Notes: generated by a model from the letters alone, not told the origin. A stretch of DNA of 64,000 nt from an uncultured Paraprevotella sp. (GCA_900546665.1 URDY01000008.1:62001-126000), one strand, 5' to 3'. Shown: positions 36,990 to 46,834, counted from the first letter of the stretch. Numbers and translations are program-made.

Positions 36990-37652
36990 TTACCAGTTTA
37001 TCGGAGTTTGACCGTTTTGTTCCAAATAGGCATTGGCCAGACTAAAATGTCTGTTACCAAAGAAACCATGATAGGCAGACAATGGCGAAGGATGGGCTGA
37101 CGACAGAACCAGATGCTTGCTTCGGTCAATTACCGCACCTTTCTTCTGCGCATAAGCACCCCAGAGAATAAAGACCAGATGTTCACGTTGGTCTGAAAGC
37201 ACCTTGATGGCAGCATCCGTAAACTCTTCCCACCCACGACGCTGATGCGAACCGGCCTGATGGGCACGAACCGTCAGTGTAGCATTGAGCAGCAACACGC
37301 CCTGCTCAGCCCAACGCGTCAGATTGCCTGTTGAAGGAACAGGAGCACCGGTATCATTTTGAATCTCCTTGAAAATATTCTGCAAAGACGGTGGAAAAGG
37401 CACGCCGTCATTAACCGAGAAACACAAACCATGTGCCTGTCCGGGACCATGATAGGGATCCTGACCGATAATGACGACCTTGACCTTGTCAAACGGACAA
37501 AGATTGAAAGCATTGAATATCAATTTTCCAGGAGGATAACAGACTGTTGTCTGATATTCATGGCGCACAAACTCTATCAACTGTGCGAAATAAGGCTTTT
37601 CAAATTCCGTTGCCAGACGTTTTTTCCAGCTTTCTTCTATCTGTACATTCAT
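36990..37652 (-). CDS. ung: Uracil-DNA glycosylase
   Basis: A 220-residue family 1 UDG that removes uracil from DNA. The water-activating loop [18 protein letters not shown], the [18 protein letters not shown] lead-in, [17 protein letters not shown] and the minor-groove loop [13 protein letters not shown] are intact. Start at 37652 (MNVQIEE) preferred to the longer frame at 37676. A TATTTTTG box (37674-37681, minus) gives a 21-base leader. Functionally it complements dut at 4.5 kb. Confidence 0.96.
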   Translation of the reverse strand: MNVQIEESWKKRLATEFEKPYFAQLIEFVRHEYQTTVCYPPGKLIFNAFNLCPFDKVKVVIIGQDPYHGPGQAHGLCFSVNDGVPFPPSLQNIFKEIQNDTGAPVPSTGNLTRWAEQGVLLLNATLTVRAHQAGSHQRRGWEEFTDAAIKVLSDQREHLVFILWGAYAQKKGAVIDRSKHLVLSSAHPSPLSAYHGFFGNRHFSLANAYLEQNGQTPINW

Positions 37653-37705
37653 GATATTCCCATTTTTAACGCACAAAAATACGACAATTCATTGATATAT
37701 TCTAA

Positions 37706-37816
37706 TTATTCCTCATGATCATTCCTTTTAAGCCATTCATTGGCATCGACAAACTTTCCGGAACCGAACATTAAGCTGGCATGATCCGTCACCTGTAATT
37801 CTTCAAGCAAATCCAT
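37706..37816 (-). CDS. Possible 36-residue ORF
   Basis: An open frame (MDLLEELQVTDHASLMFG... ending KRNDHEE) with sensible amino-acid content but no recognised family and no ribosome binding site. Its ATG lies 12 bases past the stem of the terminator of the preceding gene. It may be a short gene, a remnant, or chance. Confidence 0.22.
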   Translation of the reverse strand: MDLLEELQVTDHASLMFGSGKFVDANEWLKRNDHEE

Positions 37817-37819
37817 TAT

Positions 37820-37868
37820 ACAAAAACAGTCCGAAAATACTGCAAAAACAGATTTCCGGACTGAAGGT
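37820..37868 (-). terminator. Terminator of the InlB-repeat lipoprotein gene
   Basis: On the minus strand a 12-base stem (CAGTCCGGAAAT with ATTTTCGGACTG, two mismatches) is followed by TTTTTGTATA. It lies about 50 bases past the stop at 37920. Confidence 0.7.
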
Positions 37869-37919
37869 TATCATCAATCATTTACGCTGCCTAAAAGACA
37901 GTCGGATATCATTTTCGGA

Positions 37920-39310
37920 TTACTTCTTTACCCGTTTGATTATTCTCATTTCTTCGTCATCATTATACTGCATGGTCACTGTTCCGCCCTGCTCTCTGTT
38001 TCCGGTATAAATATATTTACCGCTTCCGTCTTCATCCCACTGAGAAGCATTGCTGCCATCTGCATTGTAACTCATACGGTATTCAGAGTAGAAATTGCCA
38101 TCAGGATAAAGCGTAATACGGGTTTGTGCATAATATCCGTCTCCCCAATCTTCCCAACCTGAAGTATAGGCTCCGTATGGGAAATTACCACTGGGCTGAT
38201 AGTCGCAATAAAACGTTTCATTGTATACGACTTCTGTCATCTTACACTTGTTACCTTCAAAAGTATAAGCGAATTTCACAATATCATCCAAAAGATAACC
38301 GAACTGGTACATCTTGGATCGGGCACTCTCAAATTCCTGAGTCAATCCTCCTGAATTTGCACACTGGGAAGCAAGATTTTCTGCTGTCATATACAACCGT
38401 GCGGCATCCTCATAATTCTCCATTGTTACCGTTTGAGGGAATGAATTGACCAGCTGAACAAACTGATTGACCAATTCTTCAACTGACACAGCCTTCAATG
38501 TCACGGTCAAGCTGATTGAAGCATTTTCAACAGACTTGACAGTCACCTGACGAGTACTTCCATACGCTACATTCTCATCCAGATAGAAACTTAAATTATG
38601 GTCATCTTTATAAACCTTATCATCGGAAGAGATCCATGATCCGAAATCGTATTCAAAAATAACCGCACTCTGCGTAGATTCTTCGCCTAACTCATTTTCT
38701 CCTTCTGCAGACAGATTGATCCAATTACCTGGTACGACAAAAATCACCCCATTGATCGGAGATGGTTCTATTTCAATCTTGGCCGTAGCACGGTAAGGCA
38801 GCTCTACCATATTAGCAATAGCTCTGGATAATTCTTCATAAGCAATTCTGATTTCCTCACTCGTAGCAGCTCCACCATAAATGACATTTCTGGCTGCATT
38901 GAGCTTATCATACATAGCCCGATAAGAAGCTTCCTCATAATTGTCTTCATTCAGACTTTCAGCATAGGCAACCAGATCACGCAACGCATTCATTGAGATT
39001 TCAGTCCACTTGGCATAAAGCGTCATATCGCCATTCACTACATCCTGATTAAAATTCCAGGCATTCACGCAAGCAGATTCTTTATACCAGCCTCCAAAGG
39101 CCGCATTTTCCTTGGTTGGAGCCAACGGCTCTCTCACCTTGCTTCCCGGAGCTACCATTTGGGAAGCAACCTGACTTCCTCCCTGAGAATCAAAAATCAC
39201 GGTAAACTGTTTTGTTCCTGTTCATCATCGTCATTGCCACAACCAGTAGTCACAAACGCCAGGACAGCGAAAAGACAAAACAATGAAAAATAAAGCTTAC
39301 ATGTTTTCAT
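37920..39310 (-). pseudogene. InlB-repeat lipoprotein, interrupted by a one-base frameshift
   Basis: Two frames join into one lipoprotein. From ATG 39310 a lipoprotein signal runs MKTCKLYFSLFC...FVTTGC (Cys24) followed by an acidic DDDEQEQ linker, then hits TGA. From the next frame, with no normal start, comes a typical Listeria-Bacteroides (InlB/Flg_new) repeat (VIFDSQGG...GGWYKES...LYAKW), a FIVAR-like helical segment (about 70-120), strand-rich domains and a normal end at 37920. One extra A in the A4 tract at 39210-39213 would give a continuous frame (EQKQFTVIFDSQGG). It may be a real mutation, phase variation or a sequencing error. Confidence 0.8.
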
Positions 39311-39471
39311 ACGTTTTTCCAGTTTAGTTGTTAGTAAAAAAATAGTTATTAATAGGGTTCTCTACAACAATTTTCAATTAAGGTTCGGACAAATATAGGT
39401 AATTCATTTAGAATAAACAAAATTCATATCCAAAAATATATGGAACCATCTTATAATTCTAACAAATTCCA

Positions 39472-39479
39472 TACCTTTG
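39472..39479 (+). promoter_or_regulatory. -7 box four bases before the papain-like gene
   Basis: TACCTTTG matches TAnnTTTG and is separated from the ATG (39484) by only 4 bases, so transcription should begin at or next to the start codon. No clear -33 box. Confidence 0.5.
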
Positions 39480-39483
39480 CAAA

Positions 39484-40497
39484 ATGAAAAAAATATTTAT
39501 CTTACCTTCTGTATTATGGCTGATTACAGTGGTCGGCTGTCAAAAACCTGCTCCGGAAATCAAACCGGAAATCATACATCTGAGCCGTGTATGCCGCGTT
39601 CCCAAAAATCAGGGACAGGCCGAAAGCTGCTGGGCATACGCCATGACCGGACATCTGGAAAATAGGCTGATTACCCGTAATGATTCCGTCAGTCTGTCCC
39701 CCTGGTTCATCACCCGCAAAGCCTATGAGGAAGCCTGCCAGCGTGCCTTCACAGGAAAAAATGAAAAAATCTCTATAAGAGGTATGGGACACACATTTCT
39801 GTCATTGGCTCAAAAATATGGTATTGTACGGCAGAAAGACTATCCCGAACAACCACAAGCACAATTAAGGGAAATGAACAAAGAACTGAACAAACTGCTC
39901 AAACGATACCAAAACGCACCGGACAGCGTCAGCGTATTCTATCAGAAAGCGGCACTTATTATGGACCGTTATATGGGCAAGGTTCCCGATTCCATCAACA
40001 GTTATGGCTCACATTACACCGATCCGCTCTCCTTTTACCACATACTGACTGAGAATACAAAGCCTGTAACTCCCTTAACCAGTCTGACCGATCAGCCTTT
40101 CAACCGGTATATTCCTTTAAACTATCCGGATAATTATGAACATCGCCTGTTTCTCAATCTGCCTCTCGACTCTCTCTGCAACCTCACTGTTAAAACCATT
40201 CAGGAGGGCGGCACCGTCGTATGGGAAGGAGATATCAGTAACGATGGATTCTATTGGCGGGAAGGTCTGGCTGTCTGGCATGGTAAGACGGTATCAGCCG
40301 AAGACAGACAATCCAATTATCAAAAAGGGCTTCTCCACGACAACCATGCCATTCTGCTGATGGGACTGGCCCGCGATTCCAACGGCAGTCTCTATCTGAT
40401 AGGGCAGAATTCCTGGGGCAGAAAAAACCGTTATGGCGGTTATCTCTACATGAGCATGGATTACTTCAGAATGTGGACGGTTGCCATATTCCTATAG
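39484..40497 (+). CDS. Papain-like (C1) cysteine peptidase lipoprotein
   Basis: A 337-residue lipoprotein (lipobox TVVGC, Cys19). The C1 catalytic set is visible: oxyanion Gln43 and nucleophile Cys49 in KNQGQAESCWAYA, His288 in HDNHAILLMG, and Asn309 in GQNSWG. The order and the NHAILL/QNSWG blocks resemble the aminopeptidase C/bleomycin hydrolase branch, but the protein is shorter and exported. It would be anchored in the envelope facing the periplasm or outside. Substrate unknown. It is monocistronic with a probable leaderless transcript and is divergent from the frameshifted lipoprotein gene. Confidence 0.88.
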   Translation: MKKIFILPSVLWLITVVGCQKPAPEIKPEIIHLSRVCRVPKNQGQAESCWAYAMTGHLENRLITRNDSVSLSPWFITRKAYEEACQRAFTGKNEKISIRGMGHTFLSLAQKYGIVRQKDYPEQPQAQLREMNKELNKLLKRYQNAPDSVSVFYQKAALIMDRYMGKVPDSINSYGSHYTDPLSFYHILTENTKPVTPLTSLTDQPFNRYIPLNYPDNYEHRLFLNLPLDSLCNLTVKTIQEGGTVVWEGDISNDGFYWREGLAVWHGKTVSAEDRQSNYQKGLLHDNHAILLMGLARDSNGSLYLIGQNSWGRKNRYGGYLYMSMDYFRMWTVAIFL

Positions 40498-40514
40498 CAA
40501 AAAAGAACAATAAA

Positions 40515-40572
40515 AAGCATAAAAAGAAGCCGTTTCGCCATTGTCAACAGACAGCAGGCCAAACGGCTTCAT
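40515..40572 (-). terminator. Terminator of gpmI
   Basis: Ten-base stem GAAGCCGTTT/AAACGGCTTC (40526-40535 with 40561-40570); on the minus strand it is followed by TTTTTATGCTTTTT. Confidence 0.65.
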
Positions 40573-40600
40573 TGCGATATTAAATATATCAGAAACCTGA

Positions 40601-42118
40601 TCAGTCTTTAATCAGATTCTTTCCTGTCATATCAGCAGGCTGTTCCAATCCCATGATATGCAGAATTGAAGGTGCCACATCGGCCAGAATTCCATTCTCT
40701 ACCTTTGCGTTCTTATTCTCTGTAACGTAAATGAAAGGAACTGGATTCAATGAATGAGCCGTATTAGGTGTACCATCTGCATTGATAGCATTGTCTGCAT
40801 TACCATGATCGGCAATAATGATTGTTTCATAACCAGTAGCCTTGGCAGCTTCCACTACTTCGTTTACGCAGGCGTCGACAGCCTTCACAGCCTTCTCTAT
40901 AGCCTCGTAAATACCGGTATGACCCACCATATCACCATTGGCAAAATTAACTACGATGAAATCGTACTTGTCTTCCTTGATGGCAGCCACGAGTTTGTCT
41001 TTTACCTCAAATGCACTCATTTCTGGCTTCAAATCGTATGTAGCCACTTTCGGAGAAGCCACCAGAATACGTTCCTCACCTTCATACGGAGTTTCACGAC
41101 CACCATTGAAGAAGAATGTTACATGAGCATACTTTTCGGTTTCAGCAGTGTGAAGCTGCTTCAATCCCTTGCTGCTCAGATATTCACCCAAGGTATTCTG
41201 CACATTTTCTTTCGGGAAGAGGATATGCACACCTGTAAAGCTGGCATCATACGGTGTCATGCAGTAATACTGCAATCCGGGGATAGTCATCATGCCCTGT
41301 TCCGGCATATCCTGCTGGGTCAACACAATAGTCAACTCCTTGGCGCGGTCGTTACGGTAATTAAAGAAGATCACAACGTCACCTTCCTTGATTGTACCGT
41401 CCACAGTTGAATTGTTGATAGGCTTGATGAATTCATCTGTCACACCTTCTGCATAGCTTTCTTCCATGGCTGCAACCATGTCAGTAGCCTGCTTGCCGAC
41501 TCCCTTAACCAGCAAATCGTAAGCTTCCTTCACACGTTCCCAACGCTTGTCACGGTCCATAGCATAGAAACGGCCAATGATAGAAGCGATCTTGCAGCCA
41601 GTCTTGTCACACTCTGCCTGCAACTGCTCGATAAATCCTTTTCCGCTCTTTGGATCAGTATCACGTCCATCCATGAAACAATGTACATAAGTATTTGCAA
41701 TACCATATTCCTTGGAAATACCGCACAAAGTAAACAGATGATCAAGAGATGAGTGTACACCTCCATTTGAGGTCAATCCCATCAAATGTACGCTTTTACC
41801 AGTATTCTTGGCATATTCATAAGCTGAAACGATTTCAGGATTCTTAAGAATGCTTCCGTCTGCACAAGCGCGGTTAATCTTAACAAGATCCTGATATACA
41901 ATACGTCCTGCACCAATATTCAGATGACCTACCTCGGAATTACCCATCTGACCGTCGGGCAAACCCACATTTTCACCTGAAGCCTGCAATTCAGACATCG
42001 GATAATTCTGGGCCAAATAATCCATATATGGTGTAGAAGTCTGAAAAATCACATCTCCTTTACCATGATTGCCGATTCCCCATCCGTCGAGGATCATCAA
42101 AAGTGCTTTCTTTGCCAT
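40601..42118 (-). CDS. gpmI: 2,3-bisphosphoglycerate-independent phosphoglycerate mutase
   Basis: A 505-residue alkaline-phosphatase-fold enzyme interconverting 3- and 2-phosphoglycerate in glycolysis. [10 protein letters not shown] at the N terminus (first metal Asp), the active Ser in [37 protein letters not shown] and [10 protein letters not shown] are all in place; full length. A minus-strand TAAATTTG (42158-42165) is a likely -7 box. Single-gene unit. Confidence 0.97.
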   Translation of the reverse strand: MAKKALLMILDGWGIGNHGKGDVIFQTSTPYMDYLAQNYPMSELQASGENVGLPDGQMGNSEVGHLNIGAGRIVYQDLVKINRACADGSILKNPEIVSAYEYAKNTGKSVHLMGLTSNGGVHSSLDHLFTLCGISKEYGIANTYVHCFMDGRDTDPKSGKGFIEQLQAECDKTGCKIASIIGRFYAMDRDKRWERVKEAYDLLVKGVGKQATDMVAAMEESYAEGVTDEFIKPINNSTVDGTIKEGDVVIFFNYRNDRAKELTIVLTQQDMPEQGMMTIPGLQYYCMTPYDASFTGVHILFPKENVQNTLGEYLSSKGLKQLHTAETEKYAHVTFFFNGGRETPYEGEERILVASPKVATYDLKPEMSAFEVKDKLVAAIKEDKYDFIVVNFANGDMVGHTGIYEAIEKAVKAVDACVNEVVEAAKATGYETIIIADHGNADNAINADGTPNTAHSLNPVPFIYVTENKNAKVENGILADVAPSILHIMGLEQPADMTGKNLIKD

Positions 42119-42245
42119 AATTCTTTATATTTTAATACTATGATTTTTATCGTCTTGCAAATTTACGAATATAATTTGAATTTATAGTTTACTACTGTCC
42201 ATTTTTATATCAGAAGAAATAAAAGAAAATGTTTTTTATAAAAAA

Positions 42246-42276
42246 TTTGTTATTTAAATTTTTATTCATACTTTTG
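42246..42276 (+). promoter_or_regulatory. Promoter of the barrel/lipoprotein unit
   Basis: TTTG (42246-42249), 19-base spacer, TACTTTTG (42269-42276); the ATG is 54 bases downstream. Confidence 0.75.
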
Positions 42277-42330
42277 CAAAAACATAAAATTTAACATTAA
42301 ACTCAAGTTAAACTATTAAAAAGATCAGAC

Positions 42331-43122
42331 ATGAAAAAGTTATTCTTTCCGGCTCTACTTGCCTTATTTGCAAGTATGCCTTTGATGGCACAGATTACAA
42401 CAGGTAATCCTACAGCCAAAAAAATTGCTACAGGAAACAGGCCAGAAGCTGGTGATTTCGGTCTTTATATGGGAGCTACATCTAATATGTTCAAGGGTAT
42501 AGGAAAAAGCGATGTTAAAATAGATCCGCTACCACTTGTCAATTTCAAATACATGGTTACCGATGAGTTTGAGGCTAGACTCGGTGTCGAAATTTATAAA
42601 AAGAGAGAAACCATAAAAGGCGATATAGAAGGAGAAGATCATACATACGAAACCAAGAATAAGATCGTTGAATCTTACAACAGATTTTATCCCGGATTTG
42701 CATACCATTTTAACAAACACAACTTATTGGATGTTTATGCAGGAGCAGAAATGCCTATTGGATGGAGCAGAAATTCTGTTTATTCCGAACTTGACGGCGA
42801 CGATAACTATCAGAACACAAGAAAAGCCTCTTTCCAAATCGGACTTGGTGCTTTTATAGGTCTTCAAGCATTTATTGGTGATCTTCCACTTGCACTTGGT
42901 GTTGAATATGGTATATCTTCTTTATTCGACACCAGATTACGTTATAAGAATGAAAGTAAAATGCAAGGCGAAGACGAACAAATCAGTTATAGTCCAAGTT
43001 TGGAAGAACTCCCAATGCTATCTGAAAAAGGACTTGGAAAAGAACAATACGATGAGCTTAAAGCCAGTAAAGGTGAAATAGGAAGTCAATTCCGTATTAC
43101 CCTGACGTACTATTTTAAATAA
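42331..43122 (+). CDS. Outer membrane beta-barrel-like protein
   Basis: A 263-residue exported protein (signal peptide to about LMA-Q21). The sequence alternates short amphipathic strands (GDFGLYMGATSNMF, FEARLGVEIYKK, FYPGFAYHF, LLDVYAGAEMPIGW, FQIGLGAFIGLQAFI, FRITLTYYFK) and ends in Phe-Lys, fitting a small outer-membrane barrel. No specific family recognised. It is followed 9 bases later by a small lipoprotein, so the two probably act together. Confidence 0.78.
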   Translation: MKKLFFPALLALFASMPLMAQITTGNPTAKKIATGNRPEAGDFGLYMGATSNMFKGIGKSDVKIDPLPLVNFKYMVTDEFEARLGVEIYKKRETIKGDIEGEDHTYETKNKIVESYNRFYPGFAYHFNKHNLLDVYAGAEMPIGWSRNSVYSELDGDDNYQNTRKASFQIGLGAFIGLQAFIGDLPLALGVEYGISSLFDTRLRYKNESKMQGEDEQISYSPSLEELPMLSEKGLGKEQYDELKASKGEIGSQFRITLTYYFK

Positions 43123-43131
43123 TCTACTAAA

Positions 43132-43569
43132 ATGAAAAAAATTCAATTTTTAATCATAACAACTTTAGTACTCTTACTGCAAAGTTGTGGTACAGCCACA
43201 TTCAACAGGACTTTTAGTCCACAAATCACACAGCTACATCTGCTAATGAGTGATCTTGAATATGTAGGCGAAACAGAAATAGAAGTCACATACAGTTCGT
43301 ATCTCGGTTTTATCAAAAATATCCATACCATAAACGGTATTGAATATGATGGTACGCAAAAACAAATAGCACGCCTTGATCCAAACTGGAATGGAAGTAT
43401 GGGCAAATTAGATCACGCCACCTACAAAGTTTTGCAACAATTCCCGGAAGCACGTTATTTCCAGGTTATGCGACGTACGAAAGTAAAAGAAAGACTATTT
43501 CTTGGTAGTACAGTCACAGAAAAAGCAACCATAAGAGCCTACAAACTTAAAAAAGGCGAAGCTAATTAA
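43132..43569 (+). CDS. Small lipoprotein, unknown
   Basis: A 145-residue lipoprotein (LLLQSC, Cys19). The mature part has a GTATFNRTFSPQ start and a strand/helix mix (YVGETEIEVTYSSYLGFIKNIHTINGIEYDG) that recalls small Bacteroidetes envelope lipoproteins; no domain was named. It is in one unit with the barrel-like gene before it and ends near a long-range hairpin (43589-43669). Confidence 0.75.
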   Translation: MKKIQFLIITTLVLLLQSCGTATFNRTFSPQITQLHLLMSDLEYVGETEIEVTYSSYLGFIKNIHTINGIEYDGTQKQIARLDPNWNGSMGKLDHATYKVLQQFPEARYFQVMRRTKVKERLFLGSTVTEKATIRAYKLKKGEAN

Positions 43570-43588
43570 AAATACATATAAAATTTGA

Positions 43589-43676
43589 GAACTGTACATT
43601 CTTTTAAATGAATCTTATATTAAACTTTCCGGATTTTACCTCAAGATTCATAATAAAAGAGGTACAGTTTTCGTTT
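43589..43676 (+). terminator. Possible terminator structure with long loop
   Basis: AACTGTAC near 43590 pairs with GTACAGTT near 43662, enclosing further small hairpins, and is followed by TTCGTTTTATT. Weak because of the 64-base loop. Confidence 0.35.
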
Positions 43677-43691
43677 TATTAAATAAAAACG

Positions 43692-44507
43692 ATGAATAAA
43701 CTAATAGCAACTCTGATTTTCTGTTCTTCGCTAATCACATTCAGTAATTGTACAGACGATGAAGATGCATCACCAATTACAGTCTTCACCGATCTTAGAA
43801 ACAATACCGTTATATACAGTAATGAAATATGTGAAATAACTATTGAAACCAACAGTATTCATGGGCCGTTAAATAAAATCAACGTTTCTTCATTCGATTC
43901 ACAAAGAGGGGTAATTGCACTTCTTGATTCTATTGTCAATAAAGAATCCGTGACTTTCAAATATTTTTATAAAGCTCCTATGCTTGATACAGATTCTACG
44001 AATGTCAAACTGACTTTTAGTGCTACTAATATAAATGGAGACTCACAGGAAACATCTCGTACAATTAAAGTAATCAAACGCGATTATCTCTTACAGGAAA
44101 CAGCTGGAATTACACTTTATAGTGTAGAAACAGATGAACATCCCAATGCATTATGTTTAGAGAACCTCAGACCTATAATGTATTCACTTGCTGATTCTGC
44201 TGATATTGATCTTTTTATCCCCAACGAAACAGCATCTGAAACAACCATACCAACAGAATGGCATACCAATACTAACATATACTTTGCAAGAGCCAATAAC
44301 TTCGATTACGGTAATGCTACGTATCAAAGTGTTACAGAAACTTACGCTGCTACTATTTCAAATCCTAAAATAAAAGGGCTTAAAGCAAATGACATCATTC
44401 TAGCCGGAAGAGGGAACAAAGCTATTTGTGTAATCAAAATCGTACAAATATTTGATGAGACGGGAAACGAAAACGACCGTTATATCATCAATATAAAGAA
44501 AATCTAA
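43692..44507 (+). CDS. Lipoprotein, unknown function
   Basis: A 271-residue lipoprotein (TFSNC, Cys20, followed by TDDEDAS). The first half has immunoglobulin-like strand patterns (VIYSNEICEITIETNSIHGPLNKINVSSFDS, FKYFYKAPML, NVKLTFSATNINGD), the second half looks like a compact alpha/beta domain ending in RYIINIKKI. No family recognised. It follows the small lipoprotein after 122 bases and ends in its own terminator, so it may be a separate or read-through unit. Confidence 0.75.
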   Translation: MNKLIATLIFCSSLITFSNCTDDEDASPITVFTDLRNNTVIYSNEICEITIETNSIHGPLNKINVSSFDSQRGVIALLDSIVNKESVTFKYFYKAPMLDTDSTNVKLTFSATNINGDSQETSRTIKVIKRDYLLQETAGITLYSVETDEHPNALCLENLRPIMYSLADSADIDLFIPNETASETTIPTEWHTNTNIYFARANNFDYGNATYQSVTETYAATISNPKIKGLKANDIILAGRGNKAICVIKIVQIFDETGNENDRYIINIKKI

Positions 44508-44518
44508 CCCTCTATAAA

Positions 44519-44571
44519 TATAGAGATGCCAAAACCCCATTGAAAATGGATCTTGGCATCTCTTTTTATAA
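44519..44571 (+). terminator. Terminator of the lipoprotein gene
   Basis: Stem AGAGATGCCAA / TTGGCATCTCT (start near 44521, end near 44563) followed by TTTTTAT. The remaining 200 bases to rnhB contain nothing I can name. Confidence 0.75.
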
Positions 44572-44779
44572 AGTGCTGTATTTTTATCGCTAGAATTGAT
44601 AGCAATCCCTATTACAGCTATTCTCCCATACTTTGAAATGCAGAAAAGAACCTATAAACCATCAGTATGCAATATATCTTTCTTATGTTCTTTATAGTTT
44701 TAAAAAATTAAAACAAGAGCTTAACAAGAAATTTACAAATGTAAAAAATAACTTTGAACTATTGATAAGAATTAAATAA

Positions 44780-45379
44780 TTAAAAAAGCATCAGCTGACC
44801 ATCTCCCAACAAATTATAACTCATACGATGGTAAGGGGTCGTTCCAAAAATCCGGATCGCTTCGCGATGTGCCTTCGACGGATAACCTTTATTGGAATCC
44901 CAATGATATTGGGGATATTCCTGATGAAGTTTCATCATATAATCATCGCGGTAAGTCTTGGCTAGTATGGAAGCCGCAGCAATACTCATGTATTTACCGT
45001 CTCCTTTGACAACCGTCGTATGGGGAATATCTTTATAAGGCTTGAAGCGATTACCGTCTATAAGCAAGGCCTCCGGACGTACATCAAGCCGATCCAGAGC
45101 CCTGTGCATGGCCAGGAAAGAAGCATTAAGGATATTGATCTTATCTATTTCTTCCGGGCTCACTATTCCTACAGCCCAGGCTAAAGCATCACGCTCAATC
45201 TCGTCTCTTAACTGATAGCGTTTTTTTTCGCTCAGCTTTTTGGAATCATCCAAATTTTCGTTCTGATAATCGGCTGGCAGGATTACGGCAGCCGCAAAAA
45301 CGGCACCAGCCAGACACCCACGCCCTGCCTCATCACAACCGGCTTCTATCCTTCCGGGAGTCATACAAGATAATAACAT
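44780..45379 (-). CDS. rnhB: Ribonuclease HII
   Basis: A 199-residue type 2 RNase H that nicks at ribonucleotides embedded in DNA. The catalytic pair Asp16-Glu17 is in [13 protein letters not shown], the third Asp in [10 protein letters not shown], and [15 protein letters not shown] precedes the last acidic residue; [17 protein letters not shown] is also typical. A minus-strand TACCTTTG (45415-45422) gives a 35-base leader. With dut, dgt and ung it adds to nucleotide hygiene functions in the window. Confidence 0.96.
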   Translation of the reverse strand: MLLSCMTPGRIEAGCDEAGRGCLAGAVFAAAVILPADYQNENLDDSKKLSEKKRYQLRDEIERDALAWAVGIVSPEEIDKINILNASFLAMHRALDRLDVRPEALLIDGNRFKPYKDIPHTTVVKGDGKYMSIAAASILAKTYRDDYMMKLHQEYPQYHWDSNKGYPSKAHREAIRIFGTTPYHRMSYNLLGDGQLMLF

Positions 45380-45503
45380 TTTAATTCTATTTTATACCAT
45401 TGACCATATTAATGCAAAGGTACCATTTCTATCTCATTTGTTCTGTTTGAGATCTCGTCTATTTTTATTTTTCTATACGCAAAAACAAGTTTTCTATTCT
45501 GAA

Positions 45504-45535
45504 TTTGGTTGAGCGGCTAAAATAGCCGACCTTTG
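45504..45535 (+). promoter_or_regulatory. Promoter of lysO placed against the ATG
   Basis: TTTG (45504-45507), 20-base spacer, GACCTTTG (45528-45535, one mismatch to TAnnTTTG), then only TAAC before the ATG at 45540. Start of transcription should fall on the ATG. Confidence 0.6.
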
Positions 45536-45539
45536 TAAC

Positions 45540-46454
45540 ATGATTACAGTATTATTGTGTCTTTGGTGCAGTGCAATGGCAGGTTACCTGCTGCGGCGTT
45601 TTCCGCAAAAATGGATTGGCGGCCTCATCAGTTATATCATTTGGATCATGCTGTTTCTATTAGGAGTGGAAACAGGCAGCAATCATCAGCTTGTCAATTC
45701 ACTCGACCGGCTAGGAATAGAAGCCGCAATAGCTGCTGTCCTTACCGTTGTCGGCAGTGGAATCGCAGCACTCGTTTTCTGGCACATACTGACCAACAAA
45801 CGTAACATGAAATATGGAAGAGAGAACATTAAAGAACGGCAAAGCATCTGGATGCAAATGAAAGACAGCCTTATTATTGTTGTCTTTTTCGCCATAGGCT
45901 GTATTGCCGGATATACCGTTCTACTTCCATCAATACCAGAGAAAGCCAGTTTTTATGTACTTTGTCTACTGATGGGATGTGTAGGATTCAACATCGGACA
46001 AAGTGCGGAAATACGACAACATATCCGCCAACTGGACAAACGACTGATGTGGCTTCCGTTTGTGACTGTCATTGGTACACTCTCCGGCATAGCTCTGACC
46101 GAATTGCTTATTACCAGACATAGCCTTTATGAATGGTTGGCTGTAGGATCCGGATTCGGTTACTATTCCCTATCTGGCATTCTGGTCACAGAGGCCAAAG
46201 GAGCAGAACTTGGCACATTAGCTTTGATGACTAATATTTTAAGAGAAATCATCACGCTTATAGGCGCTCCGCTGATTTATAGATGGTTCGGACCTCTGGC
46301 ACCTATTACCGCAGGAGGCTGCACTACGGAAGATACGACCCTTCCGGTTATCTCACGTGTGTGCGGTGCCGAATTTGTACCGGTCAGTATCTTCCATGGA
46401 CTAACCATTGATTTTGCCGTCCCGTTTCTGGTTTCCTTTTTTTGTGCTTTCTGA
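45540..46454 (+). CDS. lysO: Lysine exporter LysO family protein
   Basis: A 304-residue inner-membrane protein with about eight to nine hydrophobic helices. It matches the LysO/DUF340 family: N-terminal WCSAMAGYLLRRFPQKWIGG, FNIGQSAEIR, and the C-terminal halves GSGFGYYSLSGILVTEAKGAELGTLALMTNILRE and GGCTTEDTTLPVI. In E. coli LysO exports L-lysine and toxic analogues. No partner gene. The transcript is probably leaderless. Confidence 0.88.
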   Translation: MITVLLCLWCSAMAGYLLRRFPQKWIGGLISYIIWIMLFLLGVETGSNHQLVNSLDRLGIEAAIAAVLTVVGSGIAALVFWHILTNKRNMKYGRENIKERQSIWMQMKDSLIIVVFFAIGCIAGYTVLLPSIPEKASFYVLCLLMGCVGFNIGQSAEIRQHIRQLDKRLMWLPFVTVIGTLSGIALTELLITRHSLYEWLAVGSGFGYYSLSGILVTEAKGAELGTLALMTNILREIITLIGAPLIYRWFGPLAPITAGGCTTEDTTLPVISRVCGAEFVPVSIFHGLTIDFAVPFLVSFFCAF

Positions 46455-46577
46455 AATCTGATTGAAATGATCAATCACTTGTCTTTCTGGAAGTAACCTA
46501 CTTTTATTGGGTTTGTCATTTACATGTAATCTTTGCCAAGTATTTTTGCAGCATAATACTTAAATACTGAATACCTT

Positions 46578-46760
46578 ATGACAGAAACTCACTATCCTTG
46601 CTGCATCGAACAGACAGAAGACGGTTATTTTTATGCTTATCTGACACAAAACCCTAGCTGCTACGCTTACGGAGAAACAGAAGAAGAAGCCTACGAAGAA
46701 CTTTATAACATTGCTGACGAGCAGAATGCTGAATACTGCGCTCTCAGGGACTGGTATTAA
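46578..46760 (+). CDS. Orphan HicB-like small protein
   Basis: A 60-residue protein with the HicB antitoxin-type fold pattern: CIEQTEDGYFYAYLTQNPSCYAYGETEEEAYEEL, i.e. two strands, a loop and a helix. It lacks a C-terminal DNA-binding domain, and no HicA-like toxin (small dsRNA-binding-fold protein) is adjacent, so it is an isolated HicB domain, perhaps with a different role. A TATTTTTG box lies at 46541-46548. Very acidic and Tyr/Cys-rich. Confidence 0.7.
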   Translation: MTETHYPCCIEQTEDGYFYAYLTQNPSCYAYGETEEEAYEELYNIADEQNAEYCALRDWY

Positions 46761-46834
46761 GAAAAACCAACCAATCCATAAAAGTCACCCCTTTATTAGC
46801 GAATACGGTAACAACATATACACCATCCCTACAA

